The position numbers were made by a program, and so were the translations under genes. Below are positions 55,635 to 64,000 of a stretch of DNA of 64,000 nt, one piece after another. The notes below the pieces were generated by a model. The model saw only the letters and a list, made by a program, of their open reading frames with translations, made no database searches and was not told where the DNA came from. Source of the DNA: Verrucomicrobiia bacterium DG1235 (GTDB lineage Bacteria > Verrucomicrobiota > Verrucomicrobiia > Opitutales > Opitutaceae); the NCBI GenBank assembly GCA_000155695.1, contig DS990592.1, positions 372,001 through 436,000 of the forward strand, written 5' to 3'. How positions within the stretch are numbered: the stretch's first letter is position 1; each line of letters opens with the position of its first letter.

Positions 55635-56033
55635 TCACTTCTTAAGACCTTTTGCTTTTTTGGAAATTGTGGTGAAAATGGCTAGGAGCTGATTTGTTTC
55701 GTCTTGGAGGTTTTCCAGTTTTTTGGAAGGGACTATTTCTGCTTCAACAAGAAGCTCCAACCAGTAGCTGGTTTCATCCAATTCTTGGAGACAAATGCCT
55801 AGTTTAGCAATGAACTCTGAATTTGAACGCGCTCGGCGGTTTTCTCGATAGTTCGCTCCGACAGATGTGCCAGACCTAAGTATCTGTTTCCCGATTACTT
55901 GAGCCTCAGTGGATTTGGGTAAAGAGCCGTAGAGTTTGATGATTCGCAAAGCGAATTGAGTTGTCCGCTCCCGCAGATCGTCGGTTGCTTCTTCGACCAA
56001 GCAGTTAGTCTCCTCTTCGATTTTATACTTCAT
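55635..56033 (-). CDS. Four-helix-bundle protein (S23/IVP family)
   Basis: 132 residues, all helical: LRERTTQFALRIIKLYGSLP, then ILRSGTSVGANYRENRRARSNSEFIAKLGICLQELDETSYWLELL, the signature of the four-helix-bundle (S23) family first seen in 23S rRNA intervening sequences and also related to the Avd protein of diversity-generating retroelements. It probably binds nucleic acid through its basic surface. Role unknown. The start (ATG 56031-56033) falls in a sequence that repeats the flanking heptamer. The IS110 element stands directly upstream and probably cuts the gene from its old promoter. Confidence 0.85.
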   Translation of the reverse strand: MKYKIEEETNCLVEEATDDLRERTTQFALRIIKLYGSLPKSTEAQVIGKQILRSGTSVGANYRENRRARSNSEFIAKLGICLQELDETSYWLELLVEAEIVPSKKLENLQDETNQLLAIFTTISKKAKGLKK

Positions 56034-56085
56034 AGTGTTTCGTCATTCCACTCCTCAATTGTCGTCGCTTCGCTTATTGCCTGTC

Positions 56086-56155
56086 CAAGTTGTTAATCAA
56101 TGCTGCGAGGAGTCCGAAGGACAAGACTCGCCGCAGCAGCATTGTTAACAACTTG
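56086..56155. repeat. Large imperfect hairpin at the left end of IS110
   Basis: Arms 56086-56107 and 56132-56155 pair along more than 20 bp with a 2-base bulge; a second small hairpin (AGTCC-GAA-GGAC) sits in the loop. It could be part of the bridge RNA or a structural end of the element. Confidence 0.65.
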
Positions 56156-56159
56156 CCGC

Positions 56160-56355
56160 GGCGGAGCTCTGAGGGAAACTTGTGGCGTCGGCCGTCCCGC
56201 ACAACGGCTGTCGCTTTGGTTTCCCTCGAGGAATTTACCGAGAGCGCCGGCGGGGCGGAAAAGACGCCGCAAAACGAATGCTCAAGAAGAATGGACCGTG
56301 CGGATCCATCCAATAAGCGCTTCGCCGCGGCGCCTGCCTTCGCAAAAGAATAACT
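56160..56355 (+). ncRNA. Candidate bridge RNA of IS110
   Basis: IS110 recombinases use a structured bridge RNA whose two loops pair with donor and target DNA; in the IS110 group it is encoded in the non-coding left end before the gene. This leader shows a perfect 9-bp stem (56171-56179 with 56219-56227, arm GAGGGAAAC) enclosing a smaller GCCGT/ACGGC stem, then further GC-rich hairpins to about 56335. Expression strand and exact limits are inferred. No rival coding frame is convincing. Confidence 0.45.
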
Positions 56356-56367
56356 GAAAGCATAGTC

Positions 56368-57684
56368 ATGATTGAGCTGAATAACCCGTTTTGCAACCAG
56401 TCCTCGCATGCCGCTTACGCTAGCGTGGACTGGGGACACCAGACCAACTGCATACATTTTCTTCCCGCGGGATCTCGAAGCGAGCAGCGCTTCGAGGTAG
56501 CCGCCGACCCAGGCTCCATGAACGCGTTCATGGCCGGGCTGCGCGAGCGCGTCGGGCAAGGGCGAGTCGCCATCCTCAGCGAGCAGAGCAAGGGGGCTCT
56601 GGTCAACCTGCTGCTCGACTTCGAGTTCGTGGACCTGTTCGCGGTCAATCCCCTTGCCGCGGCGAGGTTCCGCAAGAGCCTCCATCCCAGCGGGGCCAAG
56701 AGCGACCCCATCGACTCAAGCGCCTTGCTTCGCATGCTCTTCACTCATCGCGACCGCATCAAGCCAGTGCTCAAGGGCGACGAGGCCAGCCGTCGCCTCG
56801 ACGCGTTAAACGCGCATCGCCGGGAGCTGGTCGAACAGCGCGTCGCGGTGGCCTTGCGTCTCAAAAGCCTGCTACGCGAGTACTATCCGCAGGCCCTGCC
56901 TATGGTCGGCGACGAGCTTTGGGACCCGATCAGCTTGGCGTTCCTGCGCAGATGGCCCTGTTACTCGAAGCTCTCCAAGTCCAAGGACCAGACACTCGAA
57001 CGCTTCTACTACGCCAACGGCAGCCGCAGCGCGAAGGCTATCGCCAAACGCGTCGCCGCGTTGCGGTCGAGCTCGAAGCTAAGCTCCGACCCCTTGCTCG
57101 AGGAGCTTGGGGCCCTGCGTCTGGGCAACTGCGTCGAGCAGCTGAGCGTATTGAACAGTCAGATACGGGCTATAGCCAAATGCGTTAAGTCCTGCTTCGG
57201 CAGCCATCCCGAGAAGGATCTCTTCGCGACGCTTCCCGGGGCCGGTGCAGCGATGGCCCCTCGGCTTGCCGCCGCCTTCGGCAGCGACAGGGAACGCTTC
57301 GAGGACGTCTCCAAGTTCCAGGTCTACGTAGGAATCGCCCCGATCAAGGTCTCAAGCGGGACGAAGAACTATACCTTCATGAGGGGGCGCTGCCATAAGT
57401 TCCTGAGGCAAAGCTTCCACGAATGGGCTGGACTGACGATCCAGTTCAGCCCTTGGGCCAAGGCTTGCTACGAGCTGATGAGGCAACGCGGCAAGCGCGT
57501 CGGCGTGGCCAAGCGCGCCCTGGCGTTCAAGTGGACTCGAATCCTCTATCGCTGCTGGAAGGACCGAACCCAGTACGACGAGGCCGCCTACGTGAGAAGC
57601 CTCGCCAAACGCGGTTCGCCGATCATCGGCAAGATGAAAGAACTCGGATTTATCGACGATGAAAACAATCTACTTTTTACTTGA
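56368..57684 (+). CDS. IS110-family transposase (bridge-RNA-guided recombinase)
   Basis: 438 residues. N-terminal RuvC-like DEDD domain (DEDD_Tnp_IS110): ASVDWGHQTNC (first Asp), AILSEQSKG (Glu), KSDPIDSSALLR (the DxxD pair, about residues 112-115). C-terminal Tnp_20 domain: LPGAGAAMAPRLAAAFG, VYVGIAPIKVSSGTK with the likely catalytic Ser, and RCHKFLRQSFHEWA. Length and motifs look intact, so it may be active. Higher GC and different codon use than the neighbours suggest recent arrival. Confidence 0.92.
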   Translation: MIELNNPFCNQSSHAAYASVDWGHQTNCIHFLPAGSRSEQRFEVAADPGSMNAFMAGLRERVGQGRVAILSEQSKGALVNLLLDFEFVDLFAVNPLAAARFRKSLHPSGAKSDPIDSSALLRMLFTHRDRIKPVLKGDEASRRLDALNAHRRELVEQRVAVALRLKSLLREYYPQALPMVGDELWDPISLAFLRRWPCYSKLSKSKDQTLERFYYANGSRSAKAIAKRVAALRSSSKLSSDPLLEELGALRLGNCVEQLSVLNSQIRAIAKCVKSCFGSHPEKDLFATLPGAGAAMAPRLAAAFGSDRERFEDVSKFQVYVGIAPIKVSSGTKNYTFMRGRCHKFLRQSFHEWAGLTIQFSPWAKACYELMRQRGKRVGVAKRALAFKWTRILYRCWKDRTQYDEAAYVRSLAKRGSPIIGKMKELGFIDDENNLLFT

Positions 57685-57706
57685 TGGAAAGGCTCAGAAG
57701 TCTCGG

Positions 57707-57741
57707 TACATCGCTCATACTTCAACCTTCATAATTCATCC
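57707..57741 (-). repeat. Right heptanucleotide tract
   Basis: On the minus strand: GGATGAA, TTATGAA, GGTTGAA, GTATGAG, CGATGTA, five 7-bp units in inverse orientation to the tract at 55534. It lies between IS110 and the MazG-like gene. Confidence 0.75.
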
Positions 57742-57745
57742 TTTT

Positions 57746-58099
57746 CTACAGTTCGTTGTATTTGGCGTGGGTGCCTTTGGCTTTGTCGACGGGGTACTTG
57801 GCGGCGTTTTTTTCGATTTTGGCTGAAACGGCTTCGACGAGGTCGATTTCGAGCTCGTGGCAGAGAAGGAGGAGGAAGGAGGCGATGTCGGCGACTTCTT
57901 CTTTGATATGTGTTTGTTTCTTGGATACGATAGCGGCTACTTCCTTAGGGTTCTTCCAAAGGAAGATTTCCTGCAACTCGGAGGCTTCGATGGAGAGGGC
58001 GGTGGCAAGGTCTTTGGGATTGTGGAATTGCTTCCAGTCGCGGGCGTCGCGGAAGGCGATGAGTTTCTCGGTGAGTTGGGAGAGTGAGGAGGAAGGCAT
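57746..58099 (-). CDS. MazG-like nucleotide pyrophosphohydrolase
   Basis: 117 residues, the single-domain size of RS21-C6/dCTPase-type MazG proteins. Metal-binding motif: EASELQEIFLW (the EExxE-like helix, about 37-47) and EEVADIASFLLLL (ExxD, about 67-79). It hydrolyses (d)NTPs to monophosphates plus pyrophosphate, as house-cleaning of abnormal nucleotides. The start ATG 58099 gives the expected N-terminus (LTEKLIAFRDARDWKQFHNP). Confidence 0.87.
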   Translation of the reverse strand: MPSSSLSQLTEKLIAFRDARDWKQFHNPKDLATALSIEASELQEIFLWKNPKEVAAIVSKKQTHIKEEVADIASFLLLLCHELEIDLVEAVSAKIEKNAAKYPVDKAKGTHAKYNEL

Positions 58100-58118
58100 G
58101 GGAGATGGTGGTAAAGAA

Positions 58119-58146
58119 TTATGAATTATGAATGGTGGAGGATGAG
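58119..58146 (+). repeat. Heptanucleotide tract upstream of the MazG-like gene
   Basis: TTATGAA, TTATGAA, TGGTGGA, GGATGAG: four 7-bp units in the same orientation as the tract at 55534. Confidence 0.6.
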
Positions 58147-58374
58147 GGGAATCGCTTTAGCCACAATGCTTGAGGAGTTTAATGACAACACAATATGTGG
58201 GATCAATCATGTGATTTGAGTCATGGAAGCGATGGCTGAGCAAAGCATTATATGGGGGTGATCTTCTTAATTTGCGAAGGGGTGGGGTTGGTTTAAGTTG
58301 ATGCGGGGATCTCGATTTTTCCGACGTCAACAGTGTGTATACGCGTTGTGAATGATAAAAGTATTACTTGCTTG

Positions 58375-58406
58375 TTGACAGTCCTACAGGCGTAGGACTT
58401 TGTATC
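58375..58406 (+). promoter_or_regulatory. Promoter with embedded palindromic operator
   Basis: A consensus -35 box TTGACA (58375-58380) is followed by AGTCCTAC-AGGC-GTAGGACT (58380-58399), a perfect palindrome with 8-bp arms that fills the spacer, and a weak -10 near 58400-58406. A repressor bound here would cover the promoter. The core TACAGGCGTA resembles the TACANNTGTA sites of BlaI/MecI/CopY-type repressors. It drives the permease gene 100 bp downstream. Confidence 0.6.
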
Positions 58407-58508
58407 AGCTATTCGCTGTTACCCTTACTCAATATCTGCGATTTCCAAGTCGGCTTCTACAAACTCTCAGCTGTGAGGTTGTGAAGTCCAAGCCCCCGAT
58501 ACTCTTCT

Positions 58509-60983
58509 ATGAAACGTTTCTTGTACGAATCGCGTCACGCGGCGCGTAAGCTCTGCTCTACCCCTATCTCGTCTCTCATGGCGATTATGGTACTCGCAAT
58601 CGCGATCGGTACCAACTCCGGAATCTACACGCTCGTAGACGATCTCTCAGTCTCCGAACCCGCTGGTACCAATGTGGAAAACGTGCTTCTCATCGGCGGG
58701 ATGCCGCGTGATCCTCAGTACACGAATTTCTTTAAAATCGATTCCGTCTTTACTGATACGATCCGTCAAAACCGTGAAGTTTTCACCGACATTTCGCAAG
58801 TCCTAGAAACGCGGCTCACGCTCACGGGCATATCAGATCCGATGAGGCTTAAAGCTCTCCGTGTCGGTCCAAATTTCGCCCAGATTATTGGCCTCCAAGC
58901 CGATGTGGGACGCGCTTTCGAGCCTCGTGACTACGATGCCGGAGCCTTGCCGGGAGCGATGATCACTCATGACACTTGGAAACGCGGCTGGAACAGTGCT
59001 CCGGATGCCATTGGCAGCATCGTGATGCTAAACGGTAAACAGCATCGCATTGTTGGAGTGCTCCCTGACAGTTTTGCATTCGAGCGTATTAAGCTTTCTA
59101 TCATAACAGCTACCCGGTTTACGTCGGAAGAGTTTTCAAATTGGACGCCGTACTGTCTTTTTTTAGGGGCGGTAAAGCCAGGCACTAGCGAGGTTCAAGC
59201 TCAGACGGAGATTACTGCCCTTGAAGCTCAACTACACGGAATGGAACGCTTGCCAGATTATTGGGAATACGTGCGTCTGGGAGTGAAAGAGTTGAACCAC
59301 TTCGAAAACGAATATCTTGAAACTCAGATGAACATCCTGCTGGGTGTCGGAATTGTCATCCTTGCGATAGCCGCCTTTAATGTGACCAATCTTACTCTTG
59401 TGCGGCTTAATCGTAGGGGAGGGGAATACGCAACCCGAGTCGCGCTCGGCGCGAGCCGTTGGGATCTGGTCCGCATTTCTGTATTTGAAAACGGGATACT
59501 CATTGTCGCTGGATTCATACTTGGCATTGGCTTCGGCCATGCGCTGATCCAAATCGCGATTAAGGGATTCGAAGGAGCAGAATGGGGACTCCTCAGCCAG
59601 CTCGGATCAAACGTCTCGCTGAACGGACGGGTTTTAGCCTACACGGGAGCCGCTTGCCTCGTTGCCCTGGTTTTCATCAGTCTCGCGACTTTGATCTTTT
59701 CGCGGACGAAATCGATTAGCGTATTCATAAAGCAAGACACGAGGAGCTCGACTGGTAGCGTCGTCTTCAATCGAGTTACCAATGCCTTGCTCTTCCTGAA
59801 GATTGCATTGACCTGCTGCCTCCTCATTCTTGGTGGATTCTTCTTTCACAGCCTGAGCAAGCTCAACCAATTCGACTTCGGCTACCGGCTCGAGAATATC
59901 CACCATGGGTACATCAACTTCCCTTATTATCGCTTTGAAAAGGAGCAGAAGCCGGTCGCGCTTTCGGCGATGCGTGAAAGCATACTAGAGGCGATCAGGA
60001 GTGTACCCGGTGTGGAAACCGTTACCATTTCCTATCTACAATGCCCACATTGGGGGAGAGACAAGCGCATCAAGCTCAAGGACACTCCCGCCGACCTGAA
60101 AGACCAAGATCTGCCTTTGGCAACGCGTGGCGACGTCGACCCAAACTTCTTTGAGCTCATTGGCTTGAAAACGATCCAAGGCGAAACGTTCGGCCCTGAG
60201 CATAACGCTTTGGATAGCGAGCCCGTCGTTGTCATAAACGAAGCCTTCGTCAAAAAGCATTTTGCCGACAAGAATCCAGTGGGCGAATTCATCGAAACGA
60301 GAAATAATGACGGCCAATATAGCAGCTATCGGATCATCGGAGTCGTAAGCGACATTAGGCGTTGGTGGAGAGAAGGCGGCGAACCGCAGCCAGGAATGTA
60401 TTTCCCGATCGCCCAAGGCAACGAAGGTTATTACTGGGGCTGGATCTATTTCAAGGCGAGGTACTGGAGTCCGGAAGTGGAGCGTCAGGTGAATGAAGCG
60501 ATCCGTCGGGTAGAGAGCGAAGTGGTGCAGAATGGATTTTCATCGCTGCGAGGCTTCGTCGCCGAATCGCAGAATTCCTTCCGCTTCATCGTCTTCATCC
60601 AGACTCTGGTCAGCGTCATCGGGCTATTGCTCTCCTGTGTCGGCATTTATTCGGCAGTGAGCAACGCCGTCGCGCAACGTAGAAGAGAGATGGGGATTCG
60701 CCTCGCGTTGGGGGCGAGTCCGAGGAGGATTCGAAACCGAATCATGATGCGCTCGGCTGCTCTTGTGATCCCTGCTCTTTTGCTTGGGGTGCTCGGGGCC
60801 TATCTCGTGCTCGTTGTATTCGACTTACTCGAAAACCAACTTCCGCTGGTCGAGCCGACGCGTTGGAGCGTGTACGCGCTTTGCGCGCTGCTTATGTTCG
60901 GGGTCGGAATGATCGCGACGCTGCAGCCGGCGCTCCAAGCCGCTAGATCAGATCCCAATCAGACGCTCGGCGACGGCAAATAG
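58509..60983 (+). CDS. ADOP-family permease (MacB/FtsX type)
   Basis: 824 residues with the duplicated layout of the acidobacterial duplicated orphan permease family: membrane helix 1 (about 20-40), a MacB periplasmic core domain (about 45-260), FtsX domain with three helices (about 275-400), a second helix near 425-450, a second MacB core (about 455-670) and a second FtsX domain (about 695-815) with the MGIRLALGASPRRIRNRI coupling loop. No ATPase gene is adjacent, as usual for this family. Export of an unknown substrate, or a mechanotransmission role, is likely. Confidence 0.85.
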   Translation: MKRFLYESRHAARKLCSTPISSLMAIMVLAIAIGTNSGIYTLVDDLSVSEPAGTNVENVLLIGGMPRDPQYTNFFKIDSVFTDTIRQNREVFTDISQVLETRLTLTGISDPMRLKALRVGPNFAQIIGLQADVGRAFEPRDYDAGALPGAMITHDTWKRGWNSAPDAIGSIVMLNGKQHRIVGVLPDSFAFERIKLSIITATRFTSEEFSNWTPYCLFLGAVKPGTSEVQAQTEITALEAQLHGMERLPDYWEYVRLGVKELNHFENEYLETQMNILLGVGIVILAIAAFNVTNLTLVRLNRRGGEYATRVALGASRWDLVRISVFENGILIVAGFILGIGFGHALIQIAIKGFEGAEWGLLSQLGSNVSLNGRVLAYTGAACLVALVFISLATLIFSRTKSISVFIKQDTRSSTGSVVFNRVTNALLFLKIALTCCLLILGGFFFHSLSKLNQFDFGYRLENIHHGYINFPYYRFEKEQKPVALSAMRESILEAIRSVPGVETVTISYLQCPHWGRDKRIKLKDTPADLKDQDLPLATRGDVDPNFFELIGLKTIQGETFGPEHNALDSEPVVVINEAFVKKHFADKNPVGEFIETRNNDGQYSSYRIIGVVSDIRRWWREGGEPQPGMYFPIAQGNEGYYWGWIYFKARYWSPEVERQVNEAIRRVESEVVQNGFSSLRGFVAESQNSFRFIVFIQTLVSVIGLLLSCVGIYSAVSNAVAQRRREMGIRLALGASPRRIRNRIMMRSAALVIPALLLGVLGAYLVLVVFDLLENQLPLVEPTRWSVYALCALLMFGVGMIATLQPALQAARSDPNQTLGDGK

Positions 60984-61080
60984 AAGGCTCATCACCCGAA
61001 GTAGTGGAAATTGCTGTTTGGTCGAAATGGAGAACGCCTCTTGCAACGCGGCATAGCGCGAGCGCTACGTTTGAGTCTAT

Positions 61081-62016
61081 TCAGAGGCTAACGGTTTTGC
61101 GTAGGCTTTCGATGTGTCGTTTTGGCGGAGCTGCGAAGAAGCGCTTGTAGTCTCGGTTGAAGTGGGAGGCGTCGTCGTAGCCGACTTTGTAGCCAGCGGT
61201 GGCCGCGTCGAGGTGCTCGTCCAGCATGAGTCTACGAGCTTCCCGGAGGCGGAGCTGTTTTTGGAACTGGATGGGGCTCATGGTGGTGACCGATTTGAAA
61301 TGCTGATGGAAGGTGGAAAGGCTCATTTCGTTGCTGCGGGCGATCTCCTCGACTTGCAGCGGCTCGCTGAATCGCTTGCTGATCTGCTTCACCGCCTTGG
61401 CGATGCGGGAGGCTTGGCCGTTGAGCAGGTTCATTCTCCGGAGGCGGTCTCCCTGTTCACCCATCAAGAGTCGATAGACGATTTCCCGGACCGTGGATTG
61501 CTGCAGGATTCGGGCGTCGGCCGGAGAATCGATCAATCTCACAAGCCTGACAATCGCGTCGAGCAAGGTCGAATCTAGCGGGCTTACGTCGATGCCTTGC
61601 TGCGAGCCGGGCCGCGACGCTTCGAGTTGTTCGCCTTCTGAGATGACCGAGCCGATCATGGCCGGCGAGATGTTGATGCGCATTCCGAGATAGGGCGTTT
61701 CCTCCGATGCTTCCAATACCTTGAGTTCGACGGGTAGCTCCACGCAGGCGAGCAAGTAGTGGTAGGGATCGTAGTGGCAAAGCCTGTCGCCGAGCCGCAC
61801 TTCCTTGCTTCCTTGGGCGATAATGCAAAGGGAAGGCTGCACCACGCTGTAGACAGGGTCCATCGCTTTCGTTGTTCGGGCAACGAAAACCCCCTCTAGC
61901 GGTTGAATGATTCCGTTGGATTGGTGAATTCGTTGCAAGCGTTCGACAAGTTCCGCTCGGTGCAATGGGTCGAGCTTCGCCTGAGGCGATGAGTGGGTGG
62001 CGGTTGAGGGGTCCAT
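61081..62016 (-). CDS. AraC-family transcriptional regulator
   Basis: 311 residues. N-terminal AraC_N cupin-like domain (YSVVQPSLCIIAQGSKEVRLG, YLLACVELPVELKVLEAS) and a C-terminal double helix-turn-helix (AEP-like VEEIARSNEMSLSTFHQHFKSVTTMSPIQFQKQLRLREARRLM; AGYKVGYDDASHFNRDYKRFF). This AraC_N group commonly controls adjacent oxidoreductase genes. It is divergent from the cupin-CMD and aldo-keto reductase genes, which are its likely targets. Confidence 0.88.
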   Translation of the reverse strand: MDPSTATHSSPQAKLDPLHRAELVERLQRIHQSNGIIQPLEGVFVARTTKAMDPVYSVVQPSLCIIAQGSKEVRLGDRLCHYDPYHYLLACVELPVELKVLEASEETPYLGMRINISPAMIGSVISEGEQLEASRPGSQQGIDVSPLDSTLLDAIVRLVRLIDSPADARILQQSTVREIVYRLLMGEQGDRLRRMNLLNGQASRIAKAVKQISKRFSEPLQVEEIARSNEMSLSTFHQHFKSVTTMSPIQFQKQLRLREARRLMLDEHLDAATAGYKVGYDDASHFNRDYKRFFAAPPKRHIESLRKTVSL

Positions 62017-62147
62017 TCTGTGTAACGTGACGTTGAATACCGACCGTTGAATTCAGTTTCTCGCAGGATTGTTCAATTTATTTCGACGAACGTCCTACCC
62101 GAATCAGAGCAGCGCGGAGTATCATGAATCTCGAAAGGACTCACCAA

Positions 62148-62951
62148 ATGAAATTGCTACTGACAACCACTCTTTGTCTCGGGCTGGCGAATTTCGCTAT
62201 GGCCCAGGAACTCGCTATCTCGCGAGCGGGCGAGCGTCCCGTGACGCAGGCCTCAGCAGAAAACTTCACCGGGAAGGCGGAAGTCGAAATGCTTTTCCTT
62301 GCGGAAGAACCGGCACGCTCCTACGGGGGGCTGGTCCGCTTCGAAGCGGGGGCTCGTACCGACTGGCACACGCACCCGCTAGGACAGACCTTGATCGTCA
62401 CAGCTGGCGTGGGTCGTGTGCAAATGTGGGGTGGCCCGATTCAGGAGATCAAGGTAGGCGACGTGGTGAACATACCGCCAAACGTGAAGCACTGGCATGG
62501 CGCATCGCCGGAGGCTTCGATGGAGCACCTCGCTTTGGGCGAACGACAGAACGGCAAGTCGGTCGAGTGGATGGAGAACGTCAGCGACGAGCAGTTCCAC
62601 GCATCCTTGCCAGGCGAATCCGAGCCGGAGGAAGAGTCCGGCCCGTCTCGGGCGCAGCAGATTTTGGGAGGCGTGGCTCCCAAGCTTGCGGAGCTGACGG
62701 ACGACGTTCTGTACGCGGATGTCTGGGAGCGACCCGAGCTGTCGAAACGCGACCGCAGTCTCGCCACGGTGAGCGCCCTTATCGCCATGAATCGTCCCAA
62801 CCAGCTTCGCTCCCACATGGCGATCGCTTTGCGAAACGGGGTCACCGAAGAGGAGCTGTCCGAGGTGATTACCCATCTTGCCTTCTACTCTGGTTGGCCC
62901 AGTTCCGTCGATGCGGTAGGCGTCGCGAAAGAGGTTTTTAAAAACGAATAG
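62148..62951 (+). CDS. Exported cupin / carboxymuconolactone decarboxylase-like protein
   Basis: 267 residues. ATG 62148 is chosen over 62124 because AAGGA lies at 62134-62138 and it opens the signal peptide (MKLLLTTTLCLGLANFAMAQ). First domain: a cupin with the metal ligands in WHTHPLGQ and HWHG. Second domain (about 165-265): carboxymuconolactone decarboxylase/AhpD-like fold (ALIAMNRPNQLRSHMAIALRNGVTEEELSEVI) without the CxxC of peroxidases. The pairing is common beside aldo-keto reductases and AraC regulators. Substrate unknown. Confidence 0.82.
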   Translation: MKLLLTTTLCLGLANFAMAQELAISRAGERPVTQASAENFTGKAEVEMLFLAEEPARSYGGLVRFEAGARTDWHTHPLGQTLIVTAGVGRVQMWGGPIQEIKVGDVVNIPPNVKHWHGASPEASMEHLALGERQNGKSVEWMENVSDEQFHASLPGESEPEEESGPSRAQQILGGVAPKLAELTDDVLYADVWERPELSKRDRSLATVSALIAMNRPNQLRSHMAIALRNGVTEEELSEVITHLAFYSGWPSSVDAVGVAKEVFKNE

Positions 62952-62985
62952 CGACTCGCAAAGAGTCATTGAAAAATCAATACAT

Positions 62986-64000
<1,015 letters not shown>

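Larger units (their letters stand above)
56060..57706 (+). mobile_element. IS110-family insertion sequence (approximate ends)
   Basis: Consists of a 300-bp structured leader and one DEDD recombinase gene. IS110 elements have no obvious terminal inverted repeats, and the exact ends cannot be set here; limits are the four-helix-bundle start (56033) on the left and the heptamer tract at 57707 on the right. The heptamer tract on the far side seems to be the missing right arm of the four-helix-bundle unit, so the element probably inserted in that arm. Confidence 0.7.
58100..58508. other. 409-bp regulatory region between MazG-like and permease genes
   Basis: Contains the heptamer tract at 58119 and the promoter/operator at 58375. 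The rest shows no coding frame. Confidence 0.4.

Noticed and set aside
56074-56685. 203-codon minus-strand frame over the IS110 left end
   Set aside because: Runs antisense through the structured leader and the start of the recombinase gene, low-complexity composition; the DEDD motifs are on the other strand.
57707-58146. MazG-like gene as a third repeat-bracketed cassette
   Set aside because: Heptamer tracts lie on both sides, but they point outward, and the start codon is not in a tract as in the other two units. Kept as ordinary gene.

Overview
This 64 kb window is a chromosomal segment of a Gram-negative bacterium, most likely a verrucomicrobiote of the Opitutae (Pelagicoccus/Puniceicoccales-like). 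That placement is inference. It rests on a very large PVC-type dehydrogenase/cytochrome c fusion, an ECF sigma factor paired with a giant membrane kinase, an ADOP-type permease, polysaccharide-degrading secreted enzymes, outer-membrane beta-barrels and generally weak Shine-Dalgarno signals. No rRNA, tRNA or CRISPR array was recognised.

Layout. 1-12 kb: small secreted proteins, a helix-hairpin-helix protein with a histone-H1-like tail, a receiver-HDOD regulator, a DinB-like protein, a YiiX-type NlpC/P60 hydrolase, a Na/phosphate symporter, a pectate-lyase-fold secreted protein and a lipoprotein. 12-18 kb: a GH10 xylanase, alaS and leuB, with a broken GxxExxY gene between the last two. 18-28 kb: a hybrid sensor kinase with a periplasmic propeller, an MBL hydrolase, an unusual RibD overlapping rdgB, a methyl-accepting chemotaxis pseudogene, a TorF-like porin and an SDR/DoxX pair. 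29-38 kb: one tight operon of three membrane or exported c-type cytochrome proteins (seven predicted haem sites, two proteins with YVTN propellers and peroxidase-like domains), two FGE/SUMF1-fold proteins without the FGE cysteines, and a chorismatase/RidA-fold enzyme; a terminator follows. 38-44 kb: ECF sigma factor, a Ser/Thr kinase with a duplicated FG-GAP/ASPIC ectodomain, and an NHL-type secreted protein. 44-54 kb (minus strand): two MscS-type channels, a DUF481 outer-membrane protein, an ECF sigma factor with a small partner, and a 1359-aa ThuA-SGNH-PVC-cytochrome c fusion. 54-64 kb: an MDR dehydrogenase, rlmF, a four-helix-bundle gene next to an IS110 element, a MazG-like pyrophosphohydrolase, an ADOP permease behind a promoter with an embedded palindrome, and an AraC / cupin-CMD / aldo-keto reductase cluster that runs off the end.

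The most interesting signals are these. (1) The GxxExxY gene and the four-helix-bundle gene each start inside one arm of a short-period inverted repeat that brackets the gene, like 23S rRNA intervening sequences but in ordinary intergenic DNA; the IS110 appears to have landed in one arm of the second unit. (2) RibD has lost all three zinc ligands of its deaminase domain. (3) The cytochrome / FGE-like / chorismatase operon has no obvious described counterpart. (4) The IS110 leader is strongly structured, as expected for a bridge RNA. (5) A receiver domain carries Glu at the phospho-acceptor position.
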